This document shows positions 32,898-42,226 of a DNA stretch of 64,000 nt, piece after piece (within the stretch, counting starts at the first letter, position 1; every line of letters starts with the position of its first letter). A model generated the notes under the pieces. That model made no database searches. It was given only the letters and a program-made list of their open reading frames with translations, and was not told the origin of the DNA. Source of the DNA: Thauera aromatica_A (GTDB taxonomy: Bacteria; Pseudomonadota; Gammaproteobacteria; Burkholderiales; Rhodocyclaceae). The DNA lies in assembly GCF_023093595.1 (NCBI RefSeq), contig NZ_JALLIK010000104.1, positions 66,007 through 130,006 of the forward strand, given 5' to 3'. The translations under genes and the position numbers were made by a program.

Positions 32898-33680
32898 ATG
32901 AAACTGTTTCCGAGCCGTCTCGCCGTCACCCTGCTTGCCGGCTTTCTCGCCTGGCCTGCGCTCGCCGCCGACCCGGTCGCCAAAGTCAATGGCGTCGCCA
33001 TTCCGGCCTCGCGCGCCGAAACCATGCTTGCCGAACAGCGCGCCCAAGGCACGCCGGACAGCCAGGAGCTGAACGAAGCGGTCCGGGAAGAGCTGATCCG
33101 CCGTGAAGTCCTGGGCCAGGCCGCGACCGGCAAGGGTCTGGACAAGAAGGCCGAAGTCCAGGCCCAGATGGACATGGCCCGCCAGGCGATCCTGATCCGC
33201 GCCTACCTGCAGGAATATGTGCGCGCCAACCCGGTTTCCGATGCCGAACTCAAGGCCGAATACGAAACCATCAAGGCACGCCTGGGCAGCAAGGAATACA
33301 AGCCGCGCCACGTCCTGGTCGAAACCGAAACCGCGGCGAAGGCGATCATCGCCCGCTTGCAGAACGGTACGCCGTTCGAAGAAGTCGCCAAGGAGTCGCT
33401 CGATCCCGGCTCCAAGGATCGCGGCGGAGAACTGGGCTGGAGCAACCCGGGCATGTTTGTGAAGCCTTTCTCCGATGCCATGGTGAAGCTGGAAAAAGGC
33501 AAATACACCGCCACTCCGGTGAAGAGCGACTTCGGCTACCACGTCATCCAGCTCGACGATATGCGCGATGTGCAGCCGCCCCCGCTCGACGAAGTCAAAC
33601 CGCAGTTGCAACAGCGCCTGCAGCAGCAGAAGGTGGAAAAACACATCCAGGCGCTGCGCGAGAAGGCCAAGGTCGAATAA
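32898..33680 (+). CDS. Periplasmic parvulin-type peptidyl-prolyl isomerase
   Basis: 260 aa. Signal peptide 1-23 (MKLFPS...WPALA), N-terminal chaperone helices about 25-130, PpiC rotamase domain about 132-225 (RHVLVETETAAKAII, GGELGWSNPGMFV, FGYHVIQLDD) and a Gln-rich C-terminal helix. It assists folding of outer-membrane proteins, in keeping with the OmpR/EnvZ/YciB envelope theme of the block. It is the last gene before a strong terminator. Confidence 0.92.
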   Translation: MKLFPSRLAVTLLAGFLAWPALAADPVAKVNGVAIPASRAETMLAEQRAQGTPDSQELNEAVREELIRREVLGQAATGKGLDKKAEVQAQMDMARQAILIRAYLQEYVRANPVSDAELKAEYETIKARLGSKEYKPRHVLVETETAAKAIIARLQNGTPFEEVAKESLDPGSKDRGGELGWSNPGMFVKPFSDAMVKLEKGKYTATPVKSDFGYHVIQLDDMRDVQPPPLDEVKPQLQQRLQQQKVEKHIQALREKAKVE

Positions 33681-33716
33681 GCCCGGCCGCGCTTTTAGCG
33701 CCAGGACGGGAAGCAT

Positions 33717-33759
33717 CGGCGCCGGGATCCCGCATCGGGACCGGCGCCGTTGTCGTTTT
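33717..33759 (+). terminator. Strong Rho-independent terminator ending the ompR-ppiC block
   Basis: CGGCGCCGG (33717-33725) pairs perfectly with CCGGCGCCG (33741-33749). The inner segments ATCCCG and CGGGA extend the stem. A T-rich tail TTGTCGTTTT (33750-33759) follows. Confidence 0.8.
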
Positions 33760-33878
33760 CGGTGCAGCCGGGGACGGCTGTCGGGAGTGGAAAGGGCGCC
33801 GCGCCCGCGGCAGGCGCGATGTTGCGCCCGGCCCGATGCCGGTGGCAGCGCCAGATCCTCGCTCGCCGCCTCGGCGGT

Positions 33879-35675
33879 TCAGAACTGCGTATCGTCCAGT
33901 TCCAGCGCGCCCGCCGCCCCATTCACCACCGTATAGGCCAGGCCGGGCGCCTGCGCCATGACGTGGTCGGCATAGAAGCGCGCGCTGACGATCTTCGCCC
34001 GGTAGAAATCCGCCTCGCCCTCGCCGGCCTCGAGCCTGCGCCGGGCCGCCAGCGCCGCACGGGCCAGTTGCCAGCCGCCGGCGACGATGCCGAGCAGCCG
34101 GAGGAAGGGAACGGCTCCGACCGAGGCGGCCTTGATGTCCTGGTCGTAGGTGGCGAGAAGATAGGCCACCGCTTCCTCGAGTGCGGCGATCCCGCTGCCC
34201 AGCGCACGGCGGATGGGGGCGAAGGATTCGTCGCCGAGTGCAGCAAGTTCGGCTTCGACCGCACCCATCTGCCGCACCACGGCGCCGATCGCGGCCCCGC
34301 CATCACGGGCGATCTTGCGCCCGATCAGGTCGTTGGCCTGGATGGCTGTCGTACCTTCATAAATCGAGGTGATGCGGGCGTCGCGCAGATGCTGCGCCGC
34401 GCCGGTCTCCTCGATGAAGCCCATGCCGCCGTGCACCTGGACACCGGTCGAGGCGATCTCGAACGCGTTCTCCGTCAGCCAGCCTTTCACCACCGGAATC
34501 ATCAGATCGACGAAGGCCCGGCTGCACGCGCGTTGCTGGGCGTCGGCGTGACGATGGGCCTTGTCGGTCTCGGCGGCGACGACGTAGGCCAGCGCGCGCA
34601 TCGCCTCGGTCTGGCTTTTCATCGACATCAGCATCCGGCGCACGTCGGGGTGGCGGATGATGCTGACCTTGGGGCCGCCACGGACTCCCGCCTCGGTGCC
34701 CTGGACGCGCTCCCTGGCATACTGCAGGGCATGCTGGTAGGCGCGCTCGGACAGGGCCAGGCCTTCCATGCCGACCGCGAAGCGGGCCTCGTTCATCATG
34801 ATGAACATGTACTCGAGGCCGCGGTTCGGTTCGCCCACCAGGGTGCCGACCGCGCCGCCCTGGTCGCCGAAGGCGAGCACACAGGTCGGGCTGGCGTGGA
34901 TCCCGAGCTTGTGCTCGATCGACACGCAGCGCACGTCGTTGCGCGCCCCCAGGCTGCCGTCGGCCTCGACCAGGTACTTCGGCACGACGAAGAGCGAGAT
35001 CCCCTTCACCCCTTCGGGCGCATCCGGCAGGCGGGCGAGCACGAGATGGACGATGTTGCCGGTGAGGTCGTGCTCGCCGTAGGTGATGAAGATCTTCTGC
35101 CCGAAAAGCCGGTAGCTGCCGTCGGCCTGCGGCTCGGCGCGGGTACGGACCGCAGCGAGATCGGATCCCGCCTGGGGTTCGGTCAGGTTCATCGTCCCGG
35201 TCCATTCGCCCGACACCATCTTCGGCAGATACATCGCCTTCTGCGCCTCGGAGCCGCGCAGCATCAGGGCTTCGATCGCGCCGGTGGTGAGCATCGGGCA
35301 CAGCGAGAAGGCCATGTTGGCCGACTTCCACATTTCCATGACCGCGGTCGACACCAGCTTCGGCAAGCCCTGACCGCCATGCTGCGGATCGCAGGCGATG
35401 GCCGTCCAGCCCGATTCGGCGAACTGGCGGTAGGCCTCCTTCCAGCCCGGCGCAGTGCTGACTTCACCGTCATGCCACCTGGCGCCATGCTGGTCGCCGC
35501 TGCGGTTCAATGGCGCCAGGACGCCAGCGGCGAACTTGTCGGCCTCTTCGAGAATGGCATCGACCAGGTCGGGAGTGACATCCTCGTTGCCCGGCAGCCG
35601 GGTGATCTCGTCGAGGCCGGCGAGATCACGCATCACGAACTGCATGTCACGGAGAGGCGCGCTGTAGTTGCTCAT
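33879..35675 (-). CDS. Acyl-CoA dehydrogenase (long C-terminal-domain type)
   Basis: 598 aa FAD enzyme. Order: N-terminal helical domain; middle beta domain (MNLTEPQAGSDLAAV, FITYGEHDLTGN); C-terminal helical domain with VHGGMGFIEE and the catalytic-Glu motif RITSIYEGTTAIQ; and an extra about 100-residue C-terminal domain (PF12806 type) usual in this subgroup. It oxidises acyl-CoA to enoyl-CoA in beta-oxidation; chain length is not deducible. It is divergent from a TetR regulator with palindromes between them, and is likely part of an acyl-CoA module with the hydratase and ligase further on. Confidence 0.92.
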   Translation of the reverse strand: MSNYSAPLRDMQFVMRDLAGLDEITRLPGNEDVTPDLVDAILEEADKFAAGVLAPLNRSGDQHGARWHDGEVSTAPGWKEAYRQFAESGWTAIACDPQHGGQGLPKLVSTAVMEMWKSANMAFSLCPMLTTGAIEALMLRGSEAQKAMYLPKMVSGEWTGTMNLTEPQAGSDLAAVRTRAEPQADGSYRLFGQKIFITYGEHDLTGNIVHLVLARLPDAPEGVKGISLFVVPKYLVEADGSLGARNDVRCVSIEHKLGIHASPTCVLAFGDQGGAVGTLVGEPNRGLEYMFIMMNEARFAVGMEGLALSERAYQHALQYARERVQGTEAGVRGGPKVSIIRHPDVRRMLMSMKSQTEAMRALAYVVAAETDKAHRHADAQQRACSRAFVDLMIPVVKGWLTENAFEIASTGVQVHGGMGFIEETGAAQHLRDARITSIYEGTTAIQANDLIGRKIARDGGAAIGAVVRQMGAVEAELAALGDESFAPIRRALGSGIAALEEAVAYLLATYDQDIKAASVGAVPFLRLLGIVAGGWQLARAALAARRRLEAGEGEADFYRAKIVSARFYADHVMAQAPGLAYTVVNGAAGALELDDTQF

Positions 35676-35749
35676 GAGTGGATCACTCCAGGATGGTGGT
35701 GGGTCGGATTTCCGGAGCAGGCGGCAGGAGCCATGCGCCGAACCGGATT

Positions 35750-35827
35750 CGTACCGGACGGCGGGAGATCGGTACGGCTGTACACGGTAGCGCATGGAGA
35801 AAGAATCACCCATACTATACCGTATGG
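35750..35827. promoter_or_regulatory. Inverted repeats between the acyl-CoA dehydrogenase gene and tetR
   Basis: CCATAC (35810-35815) and GTATGG (35822-35827) form an 18-bp palindrome with a 6-nt centre, lying over the tetR start. CGTACCG (35750-35756) and CGGTACG (35770-35776) form a second inverted repeat. The first is the likely TetR operator for autoregulation and divergent control; this is inference. Confidence 0.5.
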
Positions 35828-36426
35828 AAAACTTAGCCAAAAAACCGCGTGTGCAGCTCGATCGCGATGCCTGGATCGCGGGTGCCACCGAAGTCCTCGC
35901 CGAGGAAGGCATCGCCGGACTGCGCGTCGAAGTGCTCGCCAAGCGCCTCAAGGTCACCAAAGGCAGCTTCTACTGGCACTTCAGCGATCGCCGCGATTTG
36001 CTGATGGGCGTACTGCACCACTGGAAAGAGGGCCGCATCCGCGACATCCGCAAGCAGACCCGGGCCCAGCCGGGACGGGCGCTCGAACAGATCTACCACG
36101 TCATCGACGTGTACGGCGCCAGCCGCAGCCGGCGCGGGATGATGATCGAACTCGCGGTGCGCGACTGGGCGCGCCGTGATGCCCAGGCCGCCGCGATCGT
36201 CGCCGAAGTCGACGACGTCCGCCTACGCTGTGGCCGCGAGCTGTTTCTCGCCTGCGGGGTACCGATGGAGGAAGCGTCCAGCCGCTGCATGCTGCTCTAC
36301 GCTTACGTGTTCGGTGTGTCGCTGATGATCTACGACCGTTTCGACAGCGACATCGCCCGGCTCAAGCGCGATATCGCAGACCTGATCGCACGTTCGGGGA
36401 GCGCCAGAACGCCTGCCCCGGACTGA
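35824..36426 (+). CDS. TetR/AcrR-family transcriptional regulator
   Basis: 200 aa. HTH at about residues 25-50 (VEVLAKRLKVTKGSFYWHF), followed by a helical ligand domain. TetR proteins next to acyl-CoA dehydrogenases commonly sense acyl-CoAs and repress the divergent operon. Two in-frame ATGs exist, 35794 and 35824; neither has a clear ribosome binding site. I prefer 35824, which gives the usual N-terminus and puts the palindrome at the gene start. The gene ends 9 nt before the convergent tatD stop. Confidence 0.85.
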   Translation: MENLAKKPRVQLDRDAWIAGATEVLAEEGIAGLRVEVLAKRLKVTKGSFYWHFSDRRDLLMGVLHHWKEGRIRDIRKQTRAQPGRALEQIYHVIDVYGASRSRRGMMIELAVRDWARRDAQAAAIVAEVDDVRLRCGRELFLACGVPMEEASSRCMLLYAYVFGVSLMIYDRFDSDIARLKRDIADLIARSGSARTPAPD

Positions 36427-36435
36427 GCCAGGAAG

Positions 36436-37206
36436 TCAGCGCGGCCTCCAGCCGCCGAGCGCGGCGCTGGCGTTGCGCCCGGTGGCGGCGACGATTTCCT
36501 CCACGGGGAGGGCGCGCAGCTCGGCGAGCAGCTCGGCATAGGCCCGCAGATTCGCGGGCGTATTGCGCTGCCCTTGCCCCCAGGCCGGCGGGATGTCGGG
36601 CGCATCGGTTTCCAGCACGATCGCCTCCAGCGGCAGGCTGGCGGCGAGCGCGCGGATCCGCGTCGAGCCGGAAAACGTCATCGATCCGCCGAAGCCGAGC
36701 TTGAAGCCGAGGGCGATGAACATCTCGGCCTGCTGCCGGCTGCCGTTGAAGGCGTGGGCGATGCCGCCGGGAACGGTAATGCGGCGCAGCTGCCCGAGGA
36801 TCGGGTCGATCGCGCGACGCACGTGCAGGATCACCGGCAGGCCGTGCTTGCGCGCGAGGCCGAGTTGGGCGGCAAAAAAATCGAGCTGACGCGCCGGATC
36901 GACATCGCGCACGAAATGGTCGAGGCCGATCTCGCCCACCGCCAGCGCGAGTCCCTCGCCCAAACGCTGGTCGAGCACATCGAGATCTTCCGCGCGGGCC
37001 CGCATCACGTACAGGGGATGAACGCCGAGCGCACACGCGGTATCGCTGCGGGCCGCGGCCAGCGCCGCCACCGCATCGAAGTTTTCCGCCCCGACTGCGG
37101 GCACGACGAAGCCGTCCACGCCGGCGGCGCGGGCCGCGGCGATCACCGTCTCGCGGTCGTCATCGAACTCGGCCGCATCGAGATGGACGTGGGTGTCGAT
37201 CAGCAT
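36436..37206 (-). CDS. TatD-family metal-dependent DNase/hydrolase
   Basis: 256 aa TIM-barrel amidohydrolase. Metal ligands are in THVHLD, VGEIGLD, the HVRRA and AHAFNGS regions and LETDAPD. The family includes TatD 3'-5' exonucleases and YcfH/YjjV paralogues. This chain lacks the neighbourhood (holB/pilZ) of YcfH, so I leave the paralogue open. It follows the enoyl-CoA hydratase gene by 13 nt on the same strand. Confidence 0.88.
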   Translation of the reverse strand: MLIDTHVHLDAAEFDDDRETVIAAARAAGVDGFVVPAVGAENFDAVAALAAARSDTACALGVHPLYVMRARAEDLDVLDQRLGEGLALAVGEIGLDHFVRDVDPARQLDFFAAQLGLARKHGLPVILHVRRAIDPILGQLRRITVPGGIAHAFNGSRQQAEMFIALGFKLGFGGSMTFSGSTRIRALAASLPLEAIVLETDAPDIPPAWGQGQRNTPANLRAYAELLAELRALPVEEIVAATGRNASAALGGWRPR

Positions 37207-37219
37207 CGGGGGCTCGGTT

Positions 37220-38020
37220 TCAGCTGCCCTTGAACATCGGCGGGCGCCCGGCGAGGAAGGCATCGATGCCTTCGGCGGCATCGTCGTACATCATGTCGTG
37301 CGCCATGGTTTCCGCCGCAAGCTGATAGGCGGCATCCACCCCCATCTCGAGCTGCCTGTAGAACAGCTGCTTGCCGGAACGGATCGCCGCTGCGGACCGG
37401 GCGACGATGGCGGCGGCGAGCGCCGCGACTTCGGCATCGAGCGCGGCCTCGGCAACCACCCGGTTGAGCAGGCCGCAGCGCCTGGCCTCGTGCGCGTCGA
37501 TGAAGCGCCCGGTCACCAGCATCTCGAACGCCTGCTTGCGCCCGACATTGCGCGACAGCGCCACGCCCGGGGCGGCGCAGAACAGGCCGACATCGATCCC
37601 GGACACCGCGAAGCGGGCGCTGTCGGCGGCGACTGCGAGGTCGCACATCGCCACCAGTTGGCAGCCGGCCGCCGTGGCGATGCCATGCACGCGCGCGATG
37701 ACCGGCTGCGGAAGCTCGGCGAGCTTCATCATGAGGCGGTTGCACGAGCGAAAGAGCTGCTGCTGGAACCCCAGGGCAGGCGTCGCGCGCATTTCCTTCA
37801 GGTCGTGGCCGGCGCAAAATGCCTTGCCCGCACCGGCGAGCACCACCACCCGCACCTGCGGGTCCCGGGCAATGGCATCGAAGGCCTCGAGCAGGGCTTC
37901 GAGCATCGCCAGCGACAAGGGATTGAAGCGCGCGGGACGGTTGAGCGTCAGCGTCGCGACGCCGGCATCGTCGCGGCGCAGCAGCAAGGGTTCAGCGGTC
38001 GTGTCGGGCGGCATCGCCAT
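37220..38020 (-). CDS. Enoyl-CoA hydratase/isomerase family protein
   Basis: 266 aa crotonase fold. The CoA/oxyanion hole segments are AFCAGHDLKEMR and GIATAAGCQLVAMCDLAVAA. The usual second catalytic Glu region reads VGLFCAAPGVALSRNVG, which lacks the canonical Glu of true hydratases, as in ECHDC3-like members. It may therefore be an isomerase or a protein with other acyl-CoA activity. It lies 98 nt downstream of the acyl-CoA synthetase gene. Confidence 0.88.
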   Translation of the reverse strand: MAMPPDTTAEPLLLRRDDAGVATLTLNRPARFNPLSLAMLEALLEAFDAIARDPQVRVVVLAGAGKAFCAGHDLKEMRATPALGFQQQLFRSCNRLMMKLAELPQPVIARVHGIATAAGCQLVAMCDLAVAADSARFAVSGIDVGLFCAAPGVALSRNVGRKQAFEMLVTGRFIDAHEARRCGLLNRVVAEAALDAEVAALAAAIVARSAAAIRSGKQLFYRQLEMGVDAAYQLAAETMAHDMMYDDAAEGIDAFLAGRPPMFKGS

Positions 38021-38118
38021 CGGTCGGGGCTCCAGGTCATCAGCGCGGGCGCGGCGCCATGGTACCTCCTCGCCCGCTCCCGGCCCAACTCCGTGCCCCC
38101 GCCGCGCAGTGGGACACC

Positions 38119-39771
38119 CTACCCGGATGCTGCCGCCGACTGCGCCCGTTCGCGCAGCATGAACTTCTGGATCTTGCCGGTCGAGGTCTTGGGCAAGGCG
38201 CCGAAGACGATCTTCTTCGGCATCTTGAACCCGGCCAGGTGTGCGCGGCAATGGGCGAGCAGCGCCGCGGCGTCCGCTTCGGCCCCCTCGCGCAGTTCGA
38301 CGAAGGCGCAGGGCACTTCGCCCCACTTCTCGTCGGCGAGCGCGACCACCGCCGCGGCCATCACCGCGGGATGGCGATAGAGCACGTCCTCGATTTCGAT
38401 CGACGATACGTTCTCTCCGCCCGAGATGATGATGTCCTTGGCGCGGTCCTTGATCTTGACGTAGCCGTCGGGCTGCAGCACCCCCAGATCGCCGGTGTGA
38501 TACCAGCCGCCGCGGAACGACTCGGCGGTCGCCCGCGGATTCTTCAGGTAGCCCTTCATCACCAGATTGCCGCGGAACATGACTTCGCCCATGGTCCGGC
38601 CGTCGCGCGGTACCTGCTCCATGGTGTCGGGGTCGATCACCGTGATGGCTTCCTGGGCGTGGTAGCGCACGCCTTGACGGCCGTTGAGGGCGACCTGCTC
38701 GGACAGCGCCAGATCGGCCCATTCGTCGTGCTTGGCGCACACCGCCGCCGGGCCGTAGGTTTCGGTCAGGCCATAGACGTGGGTGAGATCGAAGCCGATC
38801 TTCGCCATGCCCTCGATCACCGCGGCCGGCGGTGGCGCGGCGGCGACCAGGCCATGCACGGTATGGTCGATCCCTTCACGCCAGGCCGCGGGCGCGCTCG
38901 CCAGCATCGAATGCACGATCGGTGCGCCGCAGTAGTGGGTGACCCGATGCGCGCGGATGGCATCGAAGATCAGACGCGGATCGACCCGGCGCAGGCAGAC
39001 GTTGGTGCCCGCGTTGGCGGCCATCGACCACGCGAAGCACCAGCCGTTGCAGTGGAACATCGGCAGCGTCCACAGGTAGACCGCATGCGGCGGCATGCCC
39101 CACGAGACGATGTTCGACAAGGCGTTGAGATAGGCGCCGCGATGGTGGTATACGACCCCCTTCGGGTCTCCGGTGGTGCCCGAAGTGTAGTTCAGCGAGA
39201 TCGCATCCCATTCGTCGGCCGGCGGCTCGAAGACGAAGCCCTCGCTGCCGCTCGCGAGCAGCGCCTCGTAGTCCATCCGCCCCAGCCGTTCGCCCGGGCC
39301 GACGTACTCGGTGTCGTCGACATCGATCACGACGAGGCCGCTGCGCCCGGCGAGCGCGAGCGCTTTCTTCGCCACCGCGGCGTATTCGCGATCGACCAGC
39401 AGCACTTTCGCCTCGGCGTGCGCCAGGATGAAGGCGACGGCCTCGGGGTCGAGGCGGGTGTTGATGGTGTTGAGCACCGCGCCACAGGCGGGAACGCCGA
39501 AATGGCATTCGAACATCTCGGGCGTGTTGTTGAGAATCACCGCCACGGTATCGTTGCGGCCGATGCCGAGCTGCTTCAGCGCCGAAGCCAGGCGGCGCGA
39601 GCGGGCGAAGCTCTCGGCCCAGGTATACCACCGGCGCCCGTGGATCACGGCGAGCCGCTGCGGATAGACGGCGGCGCTGCGCTCGATGAAGGTCAGCGGT
39701 GTCAGCGCCGCGTAATTGGCGGCATTGCGCTCCAGCCCCGTATCGTAGGGCGAATTTCCGGTCCCGCTCAT
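38119..39771 (-). CDS. Acyl-CoA synthetase (AMP-forming)
   Basis: 550 aa ANL-superfamily ligase. P-loop YTSGTTGDPKGVVYHHRG, LTETYGP, YHTGDLG, the hinge KDIIISGGENVSS and catalytic lysine in PKTSTGKIQK are all present, so it should be active. The sequence is closest in style to medium-chain/AlkK and methylmercaptopropionate-type ligases; the acid substrate is not deducible. It probably starts the acyl module with the downstream hydratase. It sits 43 nt from the MCE lipoprotein gene, upstream of it on the strand. Confidence 0.9.
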   Translation of the reverse strand: MSGTGNSPYDTGLERNAANYAALTPLTFIERSAAVYPQRLAVIHGRRWYTWAESFARSRRLASALKQLGIGRNDTVAVILNNTPEMFECHFGVPACGAVLNTINTRLDPEAVAFILAHAEAKVLLVDREYAAVAKKALALAGRSGLVVIDVDDTEYVGPGERLGRMDYEALLASGSEGFVFEPPADEWDAISLNYTSGTTGDPKGVVYHHRGAYLNALSNIVSWGMPPHAVYLWTLPMFHCNGWCFAWSMAANAGTNVCLRRVDPRLIFDAIRAHRVTHYCGAPIVHSMLASAPAAWREGIDHTVHGLVAAAPPPAAVIEGMAKIGFDLTHVYGLTETYGPAAVCAKHDEWADLALSEQVALNGRQGVRYHAQEAITVIDPDTMEQVPRDGRTMGEVMFRGNLVMKGYLKNPRATAESFRGGWYHTGDLGVLQPDGYVKIKDRAKDIIISGGENVSSIEIEDVLYRHPAVMAAAVVALADEKWGEVPCAFVELREGAEADAAALLAHCRAHLAGFKMPKKIVFGALPKTSTGKIQKFMLRERAQSAAASG

Positions 39772-39814
39772 CCTCGGCTCCTTTCCTCTCGCATGCGCGG
39801 CCATCGGGTCCGCT

Positions 39815-40453
39815 TCAGCCCCGGCAGCGCGTCCCCGCGTCCAAGGGCGGCCCCGCACGGTGAAGGGTGGCGATCCAGTCGGCCAGTTCCCCCGCGAGCC
39901 GATCCGCCGCGGCCCGGAATGCGCCCACGCCACCGACCGCATCGCCGCTCGGTGCCGGCACGTCGGCGCGGAATTCGCGCTGCGCCAGAGCCTCGTCACT
40001 GCGCGGCGGCACCAGCCCGGCGCGCAGCACCACCTCTACCCGGCTGCGCTCGACGTCGTCGAACACTTGCACGAGCTCGTCCACCTCGATCCGCAAACGG
40101 CAGCGGTTGCCGCTGCCATCCGGTTTCAGCGCCCGTTCCAAGGCCAGCGCCAGCATGTCGGCAGGCTGGGCGACCCAGCGGCTTTCGGTGTAGCTGCGCC
40201 GACGCAGGGGATCGTCCCATTGGAGGCGGTACTGCAGCGCGCTGCTCGCCAGCCAGGGCGGCGCCGCGACCTCGATCCGCAGGGGCGCGAAACGGGGCTC
40301 GAGCCCGGCCGGCGCGCCCAGGCCCAGATCGTAGAAGGCCATCGGCGGGGGTTTCAGGTTCAGGCCGCTGCAGCCGGCCAGCGCGGCGGCCACCCCAAGA
40401 CCGATCACGATGCCGCGCAGGCGGGGAAATTCTGGAAATAGGCCGGAGATCAT
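39815..40453 (-). CDS. ABC-type transport auxiliary lipoprotein (PqiC/LptE-like, PF03886)
   Basis: 212 aa. A short N-terminus and hydrophobic stretch end in the lipobox LAGC (Cys28), so it is a lipoprotein, probably outer-membrane. The body has the PF03886 pattern (FYDLGLG, LQYRLQWDDPLRRRSYTESRW). PqiC-type lipoproteins bridge MCE protein tunnels to the outer membrane. It is the last gene of the four-gene MCE operon, 31 nt after the MlaD gene. Confidence 0.85.
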   Translation of the reverse strand: MISGLFPEFPRLRGIVIGLGVAAALAGCSGLNLKPPPMAFYDLGLGAPAGLEPRFAPLRIEVAAPPWLASSALQYRLQWDDPLRRRSYTESRWVAQPADMLALALERALKPDGSGNRCRLRIEVDELVQVFDDVERSRVEVVLRAGLVPPRSDEALAQREFRADVPAPSGDAVGGVGAFRAAADRLAGELADWIATLHRAGPPLDAGTRCRG

Positions 40454-40484
40454 GGTTGTTGTCGTCCGTATCGAAAGTGGGCGC

Positions 40485-41429
40485 TCACTGCGCGAGCGCC
40501 CCGAAGCCTGGCTCTCCCGGCCCCGGTTCGCGCGCCGCCCGGCCGGTCAGGAGGACCTGCGGCGTGCTCTCCACCTCCTCGACCAGGCGCCCGACCCGGC
40601 GCGAAGTCGCGGTCAGTTCGCGCAGCAGTTCGTTGAGCTGCGGCAGGGTGCCGTCGATGAGGCCGCTGCTGGTCGCCGTCGCGGCCTCGTCCAGGCGCAC
40701 CGTCATGTGCTCGATGCGGACCAGCAGCCCACGCAACTCGGCCACCGCCGGCGTGGCCTCGGCGCTGGCCTGCTCGAGATTGCCCAGGGTCGCCTGCAGG
40801 CTGGCGAGGTTGGCCGGGCTCAGCACTGCACGCAGCGCCCGAAGCGTTTCCGGCACATCGGCGAAGCTGCGATCCATGCCTTCGGCGGCCGATTCCAGCC
40901 GCTGCAAGGTCGCGCGCAGGCGGGCGACGTTTTCGGCGTCGAACATTCGCGCGACCTGGGTGCCGACCATATCGAAGCGGTCCACCGCCGCGAGCGCCCG
41001 CTCCGCGATCCGGTCGAGCAGGCCGGGCTCGAGCGGAATCCGCGGCGGGGCGTCGGCGGTTCCGGCGAGCGGGGTCGGGTCTTCCCCGCGATCGTCGAGC
41101 TGGACGTAGGCCAGCCCGGTCACTCCCATCGTGCCGAGGGTGGCGCGCGTTCCCCGGGTCAGCGGCAGATTCTGGACGACGCGGACATGGACCAGGATGT
41201 CGTGCGGTGGTTGCGGGTCGATGCGCACCGCGCTGACCGTCCCGACTGCCAGCCCGCGGTAACGCACCCGGGCCTGGGGGCCGAGGCCGTTGATGTCGCC
41301 GCGGGCGACCAGGACGAGATCGCGCATCGGCTCGCGCTCGTTCGAGAACCACCACAGGGCGCCCAGCAACGCGGCTCCGAGGATGAGTGCGAACAGGCCT
41401 GCGGCGAGGGCGTGGGCTCGGTTTTCCAT
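40485..41429 (-). CDS. MCE-family (MlaD-like) substrate-binding protein
   Basis: 314 aa. One N-terminal membrane anchor (about residues 8-28) and a single MCE domain (about 38-115: VRYRGLAVGTVSAVRIDP, MGVTGLAYVQL), followed by a long helical/coiled-coil tail about 140-300 suited to hexameric tunnel assembly. It binds lipids for transport between inner and outer membranes. It is 2 nt from the ATPase gene and in operon with it. Confidence 0.88.
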   Translation of the reverse strand: MENRAHALAAGLFALILGAALLGALWWFSNEREPMRDLVLVARGDINGLGPQARVRYRGLAVGTVSAVRIDPQPPHDILVHVRVVQNLPLTRGTRATLGTMGVTGLAYVQLDDRGEDPTPLAGTADAPPRIPLEPGLLDRIAERALAAVDRFDMVGTQVARMFDAENVARLRATLQRLESAAEGMDRSFADVPETLRALRAVLSPANLASLQATLGNLEQASAEATPAVAELRGLLVRIEHMTVRLDEAATATSSGLIDGTLPQLNELLRELTATSRRVGRLVEEVESTPQVLLTGRAAREPGPGEPGFGALAQ

Positions 41430-41431
41430 GA

Positions 41432-42226
41432 TCAGCGCTCTCCCTGTGCCCGGGCCAGGGCCCGGCGGCCATGCTCGCCGTGAAAGAAGCGCTCGATGAA
41501 AGGATGATCGACCTTCAGCGTGTCTTCCAGCGTGGCATAGCTCAGGATGTGTTTGTCGGCCAGCACCGCCACCCGGGTGGCCATCGCCGCCAGGGTATCG
41601 AGGTCGTGCGTGACCAGCACCACGGTCAGCCCCAGTTCGCCGCGCAGCGCCAGGATCAGGCGCACGAAAGCGGCGCTGCGGTCGGGGTCCAGGCCAGCGG
41701 TCGGTTCGTCGAGCAGCAACAGCTCGGGCTCGAGTGCCAGCGCACGGGCGAGGGCCGCACGCTTGACCATCCCGCCGGAGAGCTCGGCCGGCATCAGCCG
41801 CGCGTGCTCGGGCTCCATTTCGACCATCGCCAGCTTCAGGGCGACGAGATCGCGGATTTCTTCCTCGTGCACGATGCCGAGCTCGCGCAGCGGAAAGGCG
41901 ATGTTTTCACCCACGGTAAAGGCGGAAAACAGCGCCCCCTGCTGGAACAGCACGCCGAAGCGGCGCTGGCGCGCGATGCGCTCGTGCACCGTGCCGGCGT
42001 GCAGCGCTTCGCCGAACAGCCGCACCTCGCCCTCGGCCGGCCGGGTGAGGCCGATGACGTGGCGCAGCAAGGTCGTCTTGCCGCTGCCCGAGCCGCCCAC
42101 CAGGGCCACGATCTCCCCGGCCTCGACGTCCAGGTCGAGCCCCTGGTGCACCACGTTGGCGCCGAAGCGCGTGGCCACGCCGCGCAGCGAAACCACCGGA
42201 GCGCCCTGCGGCCGGCCGGCGCTCAT
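41432..42226 (-). CDS. MCE transporter ATP-binding protein (MlaF-like)
   Basis: 264 aa ABC ATPase with Walker A GGSGSGKTTL, Q-loop FQQGALF, signature ELSGGMVKRAALARA, Walker B LLLLDEPTAGLDP and H-loop THDLD. The LSGGM-KR wording is typical of MlaF/TTG2A. It powers lipid movement through the MlaE-type permease. Its start overlaps the permease stop by 4 nt. Confidence 0.92.
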   Translation of the reverse strand: MSAGRPQGAPVVSLRGVATRFGANVVHQGLDLDVEAGEIVALVGGSGSGKTTLLRHVIGLTRPAEGEVRLFGEALHAGTVHERIARQRRFGVLFQQGALFSAFTVGENIAFPLRELGIVHEEEIRDLVALKLAMVEMEPEHARLMPAELSGGMVKRAALARALALEPELLLLDEPTAGLDPDRSAAFVRLILALRGELGLTVVLVTHDLDTLAAMATRVAVLADKHILSYATLEDTLKVDHPFIERFFHGEHGRRALARAQGER

